Positions 44,241-53,338 are shown, counted from the stretch's first letter. The stretch: DNA of 64,000 nucleotides from an uncultured Flavobacteriaceae bacterium (GCA_947494695.1 CANLWB010000004.1:248001-312000), one strand, 5' to 3'. Notes: generated by a model from the letters alone, not told the origin. Made by a program: numbers and translations.

Positions 44241-45164
44241 TTATTGTTCTCCTTCACGTAATTTTTTGTAACTCTTATATGTGCTTCTTCTGCCTTTCCA
44301 GGGCGTTTCTTCTTTAAAATAATTCGGTTGTACTTTTTTAACGTAGTGTTTCATGGCATCTGGAATTTCAGAAATATCCATTATTTTTCTACCTGTAGCA
44401 CGCCACATAACAAACCCCTCTCTTTGTCTCATGCGTAACCACGGTTCCCATGAGTTAACCGCCGTCCAGAAAAAACTTTGATCGCATGAAGGCAATGTAT
44501 CATTAAAAAGCTCATCTGCATTGGCTATATAAGTTGTAGACGAGCCAAAGTGCAATTGCTCCCCTGCCGAAGAAATAGGCCATTCATCTGGCTGGATAGG
44601 GTTTTTAAAACTATGGGAACCATACTCATCCAACCAAACCTGATTGCCGGATTGTATCCAATTGGTTTTATAAGGTTTTATATTTTCCCCAGACTTTATT
44701 CCTTGAGGGGTGTAAACTGTTTTATGACCTCCACCGTACATAAAATGAAACGGTTTAACCGTTTCGTTAGTATATGGATTTTTCCAGGACTCTAAAACGT
44801 TTCCAGTTTCTAAATCACCAAAAAAACCAAGGTCAAAACTCTCTTTGGTTATATGTTCACCTTCTATACGCCAGTTGCTTTTAGCTAATCCTTGAAGAGT
44901 AGTAAGAGGTTTTGGTGCTTCATTAGGAATAATACCCCATAAATAACCAGAAAACCAACTGTAAATAGTTGCAGGTTCTAAACTACCCATAAAGCGTATG
45001 TACGTTTTAAATGTGTCATCATTAGACATTTTTAAAGCGGGAAAATTGTTGGTGTTTGTCAAAAGGTTAGCGGCATAGCCTAATGTGGGAAGCGCAACCA
45101 GAGGTAATGCTCCGGCCGCATTAATAAAGGCCCTTCTGTTCATTTTATGTTTTAATGTTGCCAT
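44241..45164 (-). CDS. Tat-exported DUF1838 protein
   Basis: At 307 aa it has a twin-arginine leader (MNRRAFINAAGALPL, RR at 10-11; the inner ATG at residue 8 is also a possible start). It shares the DUF1838 blocks with its paralogues: LTTLQGLAKSNWRIEGEH, LETGNVLESWKNPYTNETVKPFHFMYGG, SWEPWLRMRQREGFVMWRATGR and the C-terminal ETPWKGRRSTYKSYKK. Export by Tat suggests that it folds, perhaps with a cofactor, before export. It is driven leftward from operator H. Function unknown. Confidence 0.8.
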   Translation of the reverse strand: MATLKHKMNRRAFINAAGALPLVALPTLGYAANLLTNTNNFPALKMSNDDTFKTYIRFMGSLEPATIYSWFSGYLWGIIPNEAPKPLTTLQGLAKSNWRIEGEHITKESFDLGFFGDLETGNVLESWKNPYTNETVKPFHFMYGGGHKTVYTPQGIKSGENIKPYKTNWIQSGNQVWLDEYGSHSFKNPIQPDEWPISSAGEQLHFGSSTTYIANADELFNDTLPSCDQSFFWTAVNSWEPWLRMRQREGFVMWRATGRKIMDISEIPDAMKHYVKKVQPNYFKEETPWKGRRSTYKSYKKLREGEQ

Positions 45165-45201
45165 ATGTAAAAAGATTAATTTCTTAAAGATATAAAAATA
45201 A

Positions 45202-45230
45202 TTAACATAATTAATAGTTAATTATATTAA
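45202..45230. promoter_or_regulatory. operator H, tandem TTAAYnnnRTTAA palindromes, divergent promoters
   Basis: TTAA at 45202, 45211, 45218 and 45227 (0/9/16/25). TATCTTTA at 45192-45185 (minus strand) is nine bases away and would serve the Tat DUF1838 gene; TATCTTGC at 45240-45247 (plus) is an imperfect -7 element for the VOC operon. Confidence 0.72.
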
Positions 45231-45265
45231 CTAATTTAGTATCTTGCTTAAGAATTAAAAGTAAG

Positions 45266-46222
45266 ATGTTTAAACTAAAGACCATTTTAGAGGTTGTTTA
45301 TAGTGTTGGTAGTATGGAAAAGGTGACTCATTTTTTCTGTGATTACGGCGGATTGGATATTGTTGATCATTATGAAACAGACAGAACGGTTTTAGATTTT
45401 TGGAATTTAGATGCTCATGTTACAGCTTCAGAGAAACTCATACGGTTTAATAATCACGAAGCAGGTTCTATTAGATTGATTAAATACCATAATATATCTC
45501 AGGAGTATAGTCGCTCATCTCAAAACCCCTGGGATATTGGTGGTATTATGGATATTAACCTTAGAGTGCCAGAAGTAGCCCAAACGTTTAACGATATTAG
45601 AGAATTAGGGTTTCACGGGTTAAGTGATCCGTTGCTTCAAAAAATGGGACCTTTTGAGCTGTATGATATTTTAATGAAGGGATACGATGATATTATTATA
45701 GCGTTTACACATAGAGTAAAACCCCCATTAAAACTTCCAGAAGGATATAAAATTCCTTCGCATGTTTATAATTCCTCAATAACAGTAAAGAACCTTGATG
45801 AAGCAAAGCATTTTTATGTTGATGTTTTGGGTTTTTCACTTTTAAATGAATATGAAGTGAAGAAAGATGCTCCTATAGAGAACATGTTTAATATTCCTAT
45901 GAATATGATTGAAGATGTCACCTGTAAGGTTAATATGTTTTCTTTAGATGGGGCTCGAGATGTGATGTTTCAAGTCTGTGAGTTTGATGGAATAACTGGT
46001 AAGGACTTTACCCAAACAGCAATACCACCAAATAGAGGTTTACTTTTATATAGGTGTGAAGTAGAGGGCATAGAAGCCTATTATAAAAGCCTATTAAAAA
46101 CAGGTATAGAGATACATCAAGAACTTCAAAACCTAACCATTGAACCTTACGGAAACGCACTATGCTTTTCAATTAAGAGTCCCAATGGTGTATTGTGGGA
46201 ATTTTTAGAAAGGAATAATTAA
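45266..46222 (+). CDS. two-domain VOC (glyoxalase/extradiol-fold) protein
   Basis: This 318-aa protein has two VOC modules, about residues 5-150 and 165-315 (YNSSITVKNLDEAKHFYVDVLGFSLL; LCFSIKSPNGVLWEFLER). At the usual metal positions I see S/N and L where His is expected; only the last Glu (WEFLER) is plain. It may therefore bind or isomerise a ligand and need not be a ring-cleaving dioxygenase. It heads the rightward operon that runs to the MFS gene at 49810. Confidence 0.8.
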   Translation: MFKLKTILEVVYSVGSMEKVTHFFCDYGGLDIVDHYETDRTVLDFWNLDAHVTASEKLIRFNNHEAGSIRLIKYHNISQEYSRSSQNPWDIGGIMDINLRVPEVAQTFNDIRELGFHGLSDPLLQKMGPFELYDILMKGYDDIIIAFTHRVKPPLKLPEGYKIPSHVYNSSITVKNLDEAKHFYVDVLGFSLLNEYEVKKDAPIENMFNIPMNMIEDVTCKVNMFSLDGARDVMFQVCEFDGITGKDFTQTAIPPNRGLLLYRCEVEGIEAYYKSLLKTGIEIHQELQNLTIEPYGNALCFSIKSPNGVLWEFLERNN

Positions 46223-46233
46223 ATCAATTAAAA

Positions 46234-47139
46234 ATGAAAATTAGAATCACTTTGTTACTATGCATTACGCTTGTTTTGGGAATACAAGCTCAAGAAATGA
46301 CATTTGAAGGCGAAAAAGCTTTAGAGATGAGACAAAAAATGTCTTGTCATACCTTAGAAGAAGGAAAACCCATGTATAGTATGTGGGAAGGACGAATTTA
46401 CAGCCGTGTACAAGGTGAAAAAGATCGTCATTTATTTAATGTTATTGGCTTTAATATTCGTCAATGTGAGTGTGTAGAAGATCCAATTAGAGGTAAAGGG
46501 TTTAACCTGGTAGGGCGCGAGATTATGATGTACTTAGACCCTAAAACCAACGAAATAATTGACGAATGGGAAAACCCATGGACAGGAGAAATGGTTAACG
46601 TTGTTCATGTAGCAAATGATCCCGTAAACATGAGAAGTACAATTTACGGAAAAGATAAAGATGGAAACTCTACAGCAAAAACAAGCTTTAGAAAATATGG
46701 AGAGGTAGGGGTAACCTCTCATGAAATTCCTTTGTTTTATAAAAACCCTTTAGCAGGCGATTATCAAAAATATGTAGGAGGAACATACCATGCCATGGAA
46801 ATTTTCAATACGTACTATAATGCAGAAGAGTTGACCAATTCTAAAATTAAAAATATTAGCCAATCTAACATTTCATGGCAACGCATGTCGCAATGGTTAC
46901 CATGGATGGAAATGGGAAGCAGGCCAGGTTGGGTAATTGCAAACGCAACAGGGAAAAGTGTTTTAGAAAAAGATGAAATCTGGCCTCGAATTCAAAAGAT
47001 ATTAGATGAACGTTACCCCAAGTATAAAACGCCACAAGCATTAGGGGATAAAAGACCAAACGAAACTTCCTGGACTGTTTTTAAGAAGTATTTAGAGGAC
47101 AATGAAGGTAAAAGAAAAAAAGAAAAAACAAGACATTAG
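46234..47139 (+). CDS. Sec-exported DUF1838 protein
   Basis: At 301 aa it has a Sec signal (LVLGIQAQEM). The DUF1838 blocks are MWEGRIYSRVQGEKDRHLF, YLDPKTNEIIDEWENPWTGE split across residues 110-130, NVVHVANDPVN, ISWQRMSQWLPWMEMGSRPGW and ETSWTVFKKY. It is closest in layout to the lipoprotein copy at 11603. It lies 11 bases after the VOC gene. Three copies with three export routes in one island suggest steps at different places on the same compound; that is inference. Confidence 0.8.
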   Translation: MKIRITLLLCITLVLGIQAQEMTFEGEKALEMRQKMSCHTLEEGKPMYSMWEGRIYSRVQGEKDRHLFNVIGFNIRQCECVEDPIRGKGFNLVGREIMMYLDPKTNEIIDEWENPWTGEMVNVVHVANDPVNMRSTIYGKDKDGNSTAKTSFRKYGEVGVTSHEIPLFYKNPLAGDYQKYVGGTYHAMEIFNTYYNAEELTNSKIKNISQSNISWQRMSQWLPWMEMGSRPGWVIANATGKSVLEKDEIWPRIQKILDERYPKYKTPQALGDKRPNETSWTVFKKYLEDNEGKRKKEKTRH

Positions 47140-47143
47140 AACA

Positions 47144-47611
47144 ATGCCAATACTAAAACAAGGAGACAAGGCGCCAGACTTTAAACTAATAGGTACAGAT
47201 TTAGAACCAATACGATTAGATGCTTATAAGGGCAAAAATCTCATTCTTCATTTTTTTCCATTGGCGTTTACCAGCGTATGTACCGAACAATTATGTACTG
47301 CAAATGGTGAAGAGAATGATTATGCGTCTCTTAACGCGGAGGTCGTTGGAGTTTCGGTAGATTCTCCTTTTGTACTTGATAAATTTTCAAAAGAAAACCA
47401 TCTAAACTTTCCATTAGGTTCAGATTTTAATAGAAAAGTAAGTGCAGACTACGGCGTACTCTTTGATGGCGATTTTGCAGGTATGACTGGGTTTTCAATG
47501 CGTTCTGCTTTTGTTATTGATAAAAAAGGAATGGTTAGATATGCCGAGATAACTGATGGGAAATCATTACCAAGTTTTGAAAATATTAAGCAGGCTTTGG
47601 CTCAACTATAA
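47144..47611 (+). CDS. peroxiredoxin (AhpC/TSA family, AhpE/BCP-like)
   Basis: ATG 47144 lies five bases after the DUF1838 stop and gives 155 aa; the longer frame from 47102 would overlap that gene and add only Lys-rich residues. It has GDKAPDFKLIG, the peroxidatic Cys in FTSVCTEQLCT, and FVIDKKGMVRYAE. It removes peroxides in the cytoplasm, perhaps ones made by the island's oxidases. The AhpD-like protein at 1856 could be a reducing partner. Confidence 0.88.
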   Translation: MPILKQGDKAPDFKLIGTDLEPIRLDAYKGKNLILHFFPLAFTSVCTEQLCTANGEENDYASLNAEVVGVSVDSPFVLDKFSKENHLNFPLGSDFNRKVSADYGVLFDGDFAGMTGFSMRSAFVIDKKGMVRYAEITDGKSLPSFENIKQALAQL

Positions 47612-47626
47612 ATTCATATAATTACA

Positions 47627-48157
47627 ATGAAATCAACGTATTTAAATAAAATTACATCGTTTTTCTTCTTTTTTATGTTAATGATTAATATGGCATTTAG
47701 TCAAGAAGAAGGAGATACTATAACCAGAGAAGTTCACTTGCAACGAAGTTCTATTTTAGTATCGAATTTAGATAAATCTTTGCAAGTTTATAGAGATATT
47801 TTAGGTTTTAAAGTAGCGGCTATAGCAGAATCCGATAGCACATCTTATGCCTATACCGTTTTCAACATACCTAAAACGGCTAAAATTAGAATGGCGACTT
47901 TAAATTCTACAGATCAAAAAAGAATCATTAATTTAAAAGAAGTTACTGGTGTTAAATTACCTAAACCGCCATTAAAACCTTATATGAGTACAGTACTTAT
48001 TAGGGTAGATAATATTGAAGTCATAATGGAAAAGATAAAAGATTTAGGGCTGAAACATACCAGACAACATGTTGTTAAAGGTTCCAGGATTAGCTATAAA
48101 GAACAAGCGTTCGTTGACCCAGATGGTCATTTAGTAGCGGTTTATCAATTGTTATAG
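47627..48157 (+). CDS. exported single-domain VOC protein
   Basis: At 176 aa it has a signal peptide (MINMAFSQEE) followed by one VOC module: SSILVSNLDKSLQVYRDILGFKV ... FVDPDGHLVAVYQLL. The first metal position is Arg (HLQRSS) and the last is Val/Tyr where Glu is expected, so a metal site is unlikely. It resembles the cytoplasmic copy at 52871. It probably binds a ligand in the periplasm. Confidence 0.78.
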   Translation: MKSTYLNKITSFFFFFMLMINMAFSQEEGDTITREVHLQRSSILVSNLDKSLQVYRDILGFKVAAIAESDSTSYAYTVFNIPKTAKIRMATLNSTDQKRIINLKEVTGVKLPKPPLKPYMSTVLIRVDNIEVIMEKIKDLGLKHTRQHVVKGSRISYKEQAFVDPDGHLVAVYQLL

Positions 48158-48220
48158 TGCCGGCTTACATATAGAATAAAAAACGATGCTGAAAATGGAA
48201 AATAAAACATTTAAGAATTT

Positions 48221-49219
48221 ATGAAAACAACATTAAATACACCAAAAGGGATAGGTAAAGGTGCATTAACAAGTTATATACACACCGCCACAATTTGTAC
48301 AACAGATTTGAATGGCTATAAGTATTTCTATGGAGAGGTTATGAAAATGAGTTATGATAAAGTATCTCTAACAGAAAAAAACAAAGCTCAGCAACGTGCT
48401 TTATGGGGTATCCCGGAAGCTGTAGATTACGATATGTATCACTTTTATCGTTCTACAGTACCCAGCTTAATTCAACTTAGGGTTTTACACTTAAAAACAC
48501 CAACACCGCATATACATAAAAGCTATAATTCTTATGAATTAGGGTCTTTTTCATTAGGTTTTCCAACCTCTAATGCCAAAAAAATGGACAATAGAATGCA
48601 AGATTATGGTATTAGCGCAATGGCTCCTACGCAATTAGGTGACATTGATAATGGAGACGGTACATCAAGACAATATTTGGAAACCATTTATCAAGGACCA
48701 GACTATTTGCATTGTGTGGGTATTGAAAGGGTAAATCAGCAACAATTAGCACCTTGTGACCCTAATGATGGTTTTGGTGGCCCTGGATATTCGGCATTCG
48801 TAGCTAAAGATAGTGATGCCGAGGTTGCCTTTTATACAGATGTGCTGGAGCATTACATTTTATTTGATTCTGTTTGGGAAGCTGCTGAAGGTGGTGCTCT
48901 GGGAATAAATACGGGCACACCATTTAGGTTTTGTGGTATATATGCTCCCGAAGCAAAACAAAATCATTTTTTATTATTAGATTTTAAAGATGGAAATATG
49001 ATTGATACCAAGGTGCAGAGTTGTGTGCCTAATCAAGGACTGGGCATGTATACATTTCAAACCAGTAATATTGATAAAGTCATGCAAAATGCCAAGGATA
49101 AAGGCATTAAAATCATATCAGAAATACAAGAGGTATCCGATTATATTTTAGGTACAGGAAAGGCCTGTGTTTTAGAAACACCAAACGGGTTGTATATAGA
49201 AATTTTTCAAGAAAACTAA
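48221..49219 (+). CDS. two-domain VOC protein
   Basis: This 332-aa protein has two VOC modules (YIHTATICTTDLNGYKYFYGEVMKM; YSAFVAKDSDAEVAFYTDVL) and ends TPNGLYIEIFQEN with a possible Glu ligand. The first His (IHTA) is present, the middle one is not obvious. The distantly related copies at 45266 and 54713 share the length. It overlaps the start of the next gene by one base. Catalytic or binding role cannot be decided. Confidence 0.76.
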   Translation: MKTTLNTPKGIGKGALTSYIHTATICTTDLNGYKYFYGEVMKMSYDKVSLTEKNKAQQRALWGIPEAVDYDMYHFYRSTVPSLIQLRVLHLKTPTPHIHKSYNSYELGSFSLGFPTSNAKKMDNRMQDYGISAMAPTQLGDIDNGDGTSRQYLETIYQGPDYLHCVGIERVNQQQLAPCDPNDGFGGPGYSAFVAKDSDAEVAFYTDVLEHYILFDSVWEAAEGGALGINTGTPFRFCGIYAPEAKQNHFLLLDFKDGNMIDTKVQSCVPNQGLGMYTFQTSNIDKVMQNAKDKGIKIISEIQEVSDYILGTGKACVLETPNGLYIEIFQEN

Positions 49220-49782
49220 TGGATAAAGTATTAAAACGATTTACAGATATTCTGTGTGGGACATTAGATAATAAAGCACAAATAGAAGCTGAAAAAAAGG
49301 CAGGGAAACAGGTACATCCCTATGCAAAACATGTTACAGATTTGTTTAGCCATAGAGTACTTAACAGGCCAAAAGAACACGAAGGTATTTATGTTTTAGA
49401 AGAAAGCTATTACACCTATCCTGGTGAGGAAACTTCCATAAAACCACTTTTGTTTTATTTGCGTTCAGACGGAGAACGTAAAGTGTTTTTACAATCTGTT
49501 CAAATACCAGAAAAATTTAGTGCAGAAGACGCTACAAATGCCAATGAAGCTTTCATTTTAGATTTTAATGAGTTATCAATAAGACCTTTTGGTATAGCTG
49601 AATATATTTTGATGGAGACTGATGAGTTTACTACAAATCATATTGGTATCGTAGGTCCGGGAATGACATTTCAGCTTACCGAAACACTTTCTGATCACCA
49701 GTTATCTGTTCTAGAAATTTTAAGAAAAGATGGGGTGAAATTAACACCATATGATACACCAATTATTTACAAGAAAATTTAA
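49219..49782 (+). CDS. small cytoplasmic protein, possibly CpeT-like
   Basis: This 187-aa protein has no signal. RFTDILCGTLDNKAQIEAE looks like the CpeT opening (L..G.fDN..Q), EGIYVLEESYYTYPGEETSIKP like the middle strand pair, and FILDFNELSIRP then TFQLTETLSDHQLSVLEIL like its end. The typical GCD/GC motif is missing, so the link is tentative. It is translationally coupled to the two-domain VOC gene. Confidence 0.5.
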   Translation: MDKVLKRFTDILCGTLDNKAQIEAEKKAGKQVHPYAKHVTDLFSHRVLNRPKEHEGIYVLEESYYTYPGEETSIKPLLFYLRSDGERKVFLQSVQIPEKFSAEDATNANEAFILDFNELSIRPFGIAEYILMETDEFTTNHIGIVGPGMTFQLTETLSDHQLSVLEILRKDGVKLTPYDTPIIYKKI

Positions 49783-49809
49783 AGAAACGTATAATTTAAA
49801 AGAAAGATT

Positions 49810-51033
49810 TTGACAAAAAAAGACGAATCATTTATAAAGGTTTTAGGAGTAGCAGTATTAGGGGCCATACTTTTAATTGTGACTAACGGATTGACATTTT
49901 CGGGTATTACAATTTTTGATGAAGCCATATTAAATGAATTTGGTTGGACAAAATCTCAACTGAAGTTTCGAGACCTGGTCAATTTAATTGCAGCATCCTT
50001 TATAATGCCATTTGTAGGAGCTATCATAGATAAATATGGTGTAAAAAGAATGATGATTATTGGTTTAGCAATGATTGCCATTCTGTATTATCTATACTCT
50101 TTGATTCAAACGACGTTTCATATGTATGCCATTCATTTTGCATTTGCATTCGCAGTTTCTGGTGCAGGAACTTTAGCAACTATAATCATGGTTTCTCAAA
50201 GAGTAACAAAATACAGAGGAACTGCTATAGGAATTGCAATTGCAGGAACATCAGCTGGTGGAATTATTATTCCGCAAATAGGAAAACCTTTATTAGAATC
50301 TTTTGGTTGGCGTACTGCATTTCAATATGAATCTGTATTACCAATTATAGTACTCATTTTACTAGCCATATTAGTAAAGCCCATTAAATATAAAAAGAAG
50401 ACATCTGGGAAAGACGTTAAAAAAGATGAAGAAACTGGTTTGGTGGAAATTAAATTTGCACAGGCACTAAAGTTACCCGTTTTTTGGGCCATTTGTTTTG
50501 CTGGAATTTTTTGTTTTTATAGCATCATGGGGATTATTAGCAATCTGTTTTTGTATTTACGAGAGCTTAATTTTTCTGTTGAAGGAGCAGCAAATGCTTT
50601 TAGTATTTTCTTTGCTATAATTTTAGTTGCCAAGTTAATATCTGGTGTGGTGGCAGAATTAATCAATGAACATATGTTGTTTAAAATACAGGTGGCAATA
50701 ATGGCATTAGGCACTGTAGGAATAGCAATGAATTCAACATCATTGGTATGGCCTTCTTTAATTGCTGTTGGAATTGGTTGGGGAGGACTTTATACGCTAC
50801 TTAACTATATCATAATAACCACTTTTGGAGTTAAATCTGCAGGTAAAATAGGCGGTATTATTTCGGTTTTTGAAGGGGTTGGCTCTGGATTAGGAGCTTG
50901 GCTTACTGGCGTTATTTCGGATAAAACAGGAGATTATAGTACTAGCTTCTGGGTAGTTGTGGTACTGCTTTGTATCGCTTTTCTAGTAAGCTTTTTTATA
51001 AAACCCGTGACTTCAACAGAAACAACCAGTTAA
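49810..51033 (+). CDS. MFS transporter, OFA-like
   Basis: This 407-aa, twelve-segment carrier has FVGAIIDKYGVKRMMIIG in loop 2-3 and GIAIAGTSAGGIIIPQIG in helix 5. A TTG at 49810 is the best start; the next ATGs are far inside. It resembles the carrier at 29209 and ends the operon begun at 45266. A fragment of a close relative lies just downstream (51113). It likely carries a small carboxylate. Confidence 0.82.
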   Translation: MTKKDESFIKVLGVAVLGAILLIVTNGLTFSGITIFDEAILNEFGWTKSQLKFRDLVNLIAASFIMPFVGAIIDKYGVKRMMIIGLAMIAILYYLYSLIQTTFHMYAIHFAFAFAVSGAGTLATIIMVSQRVTKYRGTAIGIAIAGTSAGGIIIPQIGKPLLESFGWRTAFQYESVLPIIVLILLAILVKPIKYKKKTSGKDVKKDEETGLVEIKFAQALKLPVFWAICFAGIFCFYSIMGIISNLFLYLRELNFSVEGAANAFSIFFAIILVAKLISGVVAELINEHMLFKIQVAIMALGTVGIAMNSTSLVWPSLIAVGIGWGGLYTLLNYIIITTFGVKSAGKIGGIISVFEGVGSGLGAWLTGVISDKTGDYSTSFWVVVVLLCIAFLVSFFIKPVTSTETTS

Positions 51034-51112
51034 GTTTATCCTTAGATTCTTTTTAAGAATTAATGTCATAAGGTTGTGAAAAATTTACATGGCACTTTTA
51101 TCTTATCTGTTT

Positions 51113-51345
51113 ATGGTAGCTATAACGCTCTCAGTAACTGATTCTCTCACAGTTAATTATAGTGCATATAACAGGTTGCAGAAAAAAAGGGAATGGCTAA
51201 TTGCCATGGCTTTAGCTGGATCTTCTGCTGAAGGGATTATAATTCCTTAGATAGGGTGCCATTATTAGAAAATTTTGGAAGATGAGTGGCTTTCAGTGCG
51301 AAGCGATATTACAAATACCAGCGGCCATAGTGTTAATCATTTTTT
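51113..51345 (+). pseudogene. remnant of an MFS transporter related to the 49810 gene
   Basis: A frame from ATG 51113 ends IAMALAGSSAEGIIIP and stops, matching GIAIAGTSAGGIIIPQIG of the intact carrier. After frameshifts the downstream text reads GFQCEAILQI and IVLIIF, matching AFQYESVLPI and IVLILL in the same order. This is a decayed partial copy. Confidence 0.65.
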
Positions 51346-51359
51346 AGTAAAAGGTACTT

Positions 51360-51754
51360 TTGTAGTATAAATCCATAGTTGGTCTCCAACACGTTTATCT
51401 TTTGTTTTTTCCTGGTGCCGTAATGTTTCCTGATACTACAATATCGTTATTGGAAAGCATAACTACATCAGTAAGTCGGTCTTTACCGGAAGTGCCTTTA
51501 GGTCATTCTCATTCTTTTTTAAAAGTGCAGGATAATTTAATAACCCAGGCATCTTTGTTGTCTCCTCATAAAGCACTTTCTTCGGCTAAAATGTAATGCC
51601 CATACTGGTCTTTAATCATTGCACGAGTACCATTGTTATTCGAATCTCCAAATGTTATATCGACTTTTTCTGATTGACCAATTATCGTTACAGAAGAAAA
51701 GAGTCAAATACATCTGAGTACAAACCGTTTTAATGGTTGGATTTTTGTCCTCAT
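51360..51754 (-). pseudogene. remnant of a repeat-type secreted protein
   Basis: From ATG 51754 on the minus strand, with stops and frameshifts, the text reads VTIIGQSEKVDITFGDSN, MIKDQYGHYILAEES, GDNKDAWVIKLS, DVVMLSNNDIVVSGN. This resembles the repeated D..DAWVIKLS..G units of Bacteroidota beta-propeller secreted proteins. The frame is broken at least three times. The 51034-51811 gap holds only this and the MFS remnant. Confidence 0.45.
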
Positions 51755-51811
51755 GATGTTATATTTTAATTAGGATTGTTTTAATGCCTAATTGAAACTT
51801 AGAAAAATATG

Positions 51812-52228
51812 TTATGATATGCTTTCATCGAATGAAGGCTTTCCTGCACCGTTGAATAAAAGAAATAGGCTCATGGCCAACATTACAGATGCGGGCATGG
51901 TCTCGCTAATGCCATGATCTTTTGGAACATGATATACAAAAACGGCTACCATGAAATAAATAATTTCAATTGCAGCAGCGAAACGAACTTTCCAACCTAT
52001 AATTATTAAAATATGGGCTATAAAAATGCTGTAGGATGCTAGATATCCCATTAATGTTGAGGCAGGAATACCCATCCCTGCCAAATTTTCACCGAATTTT
52101 TCGGCATTACTGGGTAAGTATACTTCTGCTTTTATTGCCAAAATAAGATATAGAAAAAAAATAAAACGGATTGGTATTGTGGCATAGGCTTTATAAGTAT
52201 TTAGTTTGCCTAAAATTTTTAAAATCAT
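51812..52228 (-). CDS. DoxX-like membrane protein
   Basis: At 138 aa it has four hydrophobic segments (around 17-35, 57-75, 82-100, 110-128) and the DoxX pattern FGENLAGMGIPAS, YSIFIAHILIIIGW and a C-terminal FLLFNGAGKPSFD. DoxX proteins are small inner-membrane proteins linked to quinone or thiosulfate oxidation and stress, with the role often unclear. It is the last gene of the leftward operon from 55702. Confidence 0.8.
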   Translation of the reverse strand: MILKILGKLNTYKAYATIPIRFIFFLYLILAIKAEVYLPSNAEKFGENLAGMGIPASTLMGYLASYSIFIAHILIIIGWKVRFAAAIEIIYFMVAVFVYHVPKDHGISETMPASVMLAMSLFLLFNGAGKPSFDESIS

Positions 52229-52266
52229 GATTTTGACTTTTGTTTAGTAATTCTGAAATTGTACTG

Positions 52267-52866
52267 TTACAAGTTATCAAGCAGCTTATTAAATTCAATG
52301 ATATACCCATCTGGATCATAAAATATAGCCACAATAACGTTAATCGGTTGCCCACCTTCATAGGCAGGGTATGTTGTTAATGTTGGCTCTTTTATCATTT
52401 CTATAGTTTCAAGTTTTTTTATCGCCTCTAATTTAGTTTCCTGGTCTTTACTATTGAATAATAAAATGGTGTTTTGAGCAGTGAACCCTTCCTTTCTTAT
52501 GGGGTTATTAACTTTCTTTGAATTTCCAAAGTCGTATTCCATTAAACCAAGTACACCATTAAAATTACTTGTAGCTTTTAAAAAGACTAAACGTACTACT
52601 TGGTCTCTGTCTTCTTTTGGGTGAGGTCTGGTAAGTTTATTGTCATAAATAACTTCCATACCTATAATGTCTTTATAGAGCTCCAGAGACTTTTCGATGT
52701 CTCTAACAATAAGTGTTGTTCTGCGAAAGATTAAATGGAAATCTTTAGGTTGTGTGATTTCCTTTTCATCATTACTCTTTTGTTGGGTGTCATTAGTTTG
52801 CCCAATGCATGTATATGACCCCAAAAGAGCTATTGAAGTTGCCATAACAAGAATGATTGTTTTCAT
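52267..52866 (-). CDS. exported single-domain VOC protein
   Basis: At 199 aa it has a signal peptide (SYTCIGQTND) and a VOC module: LIFRRTTLIVRDIEKSLELYKDIIGMEV ... FYDPDGYIIEFNKLL. Arg stands at the first metal position; the final Glu (IIEF) is kept. It is longer than the other single-domain copies and carries TFNGVLGLMEYDFG-like text in the middle. A periplasmic binding or isomerase role is possible. Confidence 0.78.
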   Translation of the reverse strand: MKTIILVMATSIALLGSYTCIGQTNDTQQKSNDEKEITQPKDFHLIFRRTTLIVRDIEKSLELYKDIIGMEVIYDNKLTRPHPKEDRDQVVRLVFLKATSNFNGVLGLMEYDFGNSKKVNNPIRKEGFTAQNTILLFNSKDQETKLEAIKKLETIEMIKEPTLTTYPAYEGGQPINVIVAIFYDPDGYIIEFNKLLDNL

Positions 52867-52870
52867 AATG

Positions 52871-53305
52871 CTATTTTTCTATTAATTGATAAAGAACAAT
52901 TAAGTGCCCATCATAATCAACAAAGGCTTGCTCAATAAATTTCGCATATTCGTTTTCGTCTGTTTTTATAGCAGTAGTTTGTAAATCAAGTGCTTTGATT
53001 TTCGTAATCACATCATCTAAATCATCTACCTTTATAACCGATGCACTCATATGAATGCCATTATGTTTTGGCAATTCAACGCCTTTTACCTCGGTTAAAC
53101 CAAAAGTACGTTCTTGAGTAGGGCTATTCAGGGTTGCAAAATTCAAATCAGCTTCATTTGGAATATTAAAAACAGGGTAAGAGAATGAGTCTTTTTCTGA
53201 GAGTTGAATATAGTTAACAGTAAACCCTAAAATATCTCTGTAAATTTTTAGTGACCGTTCTAAATCTGCAACGCAAAGTGTAATTCTTTTATACAATACT
53301 GACAT
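52871..53305 (-). CDS. single-domain VOC protein
   Basis: This 144-aa protein has no signal: YKRITLCVADLERSLKIYRDILGFTV at the start and FVDYDGHLIVLYQL at the end. Lys/Arg and Val replace the usual metal ligands. It is closest to the exported copy at 47627, so the two may be cytoplasmic and periplasmic versions of the same binder. The upstream gap (53306-53338) carries a partial RTTAAY pattern. Confidence 0.78.
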   Translation of the reverse strand: MSVLYKRITLCVADLERSLKIYRDILGFTVNYIQLSEKDSFSYPVFNIPNEADLNFATLNSPTQERTFGLTEVKGVELPKHNGIHMSASVIKVDDLDDVITKIKALDLQTTAIKTDENEYAKFIEQAFVDYDGHLIVLYQLIEK

Positions 53306-53338
53306 GTTTAAGTAATTTAATAGTTAATAATTTATAAT

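Noticed and set aside
46214-46226. A further TTAA-N5-TTAA pair before the DUF1838 gene
   Set aside because: Inner bases do not fit TTAAYnnnRTTAA and the second pair is missing; likely chance in AT-rich DNA.
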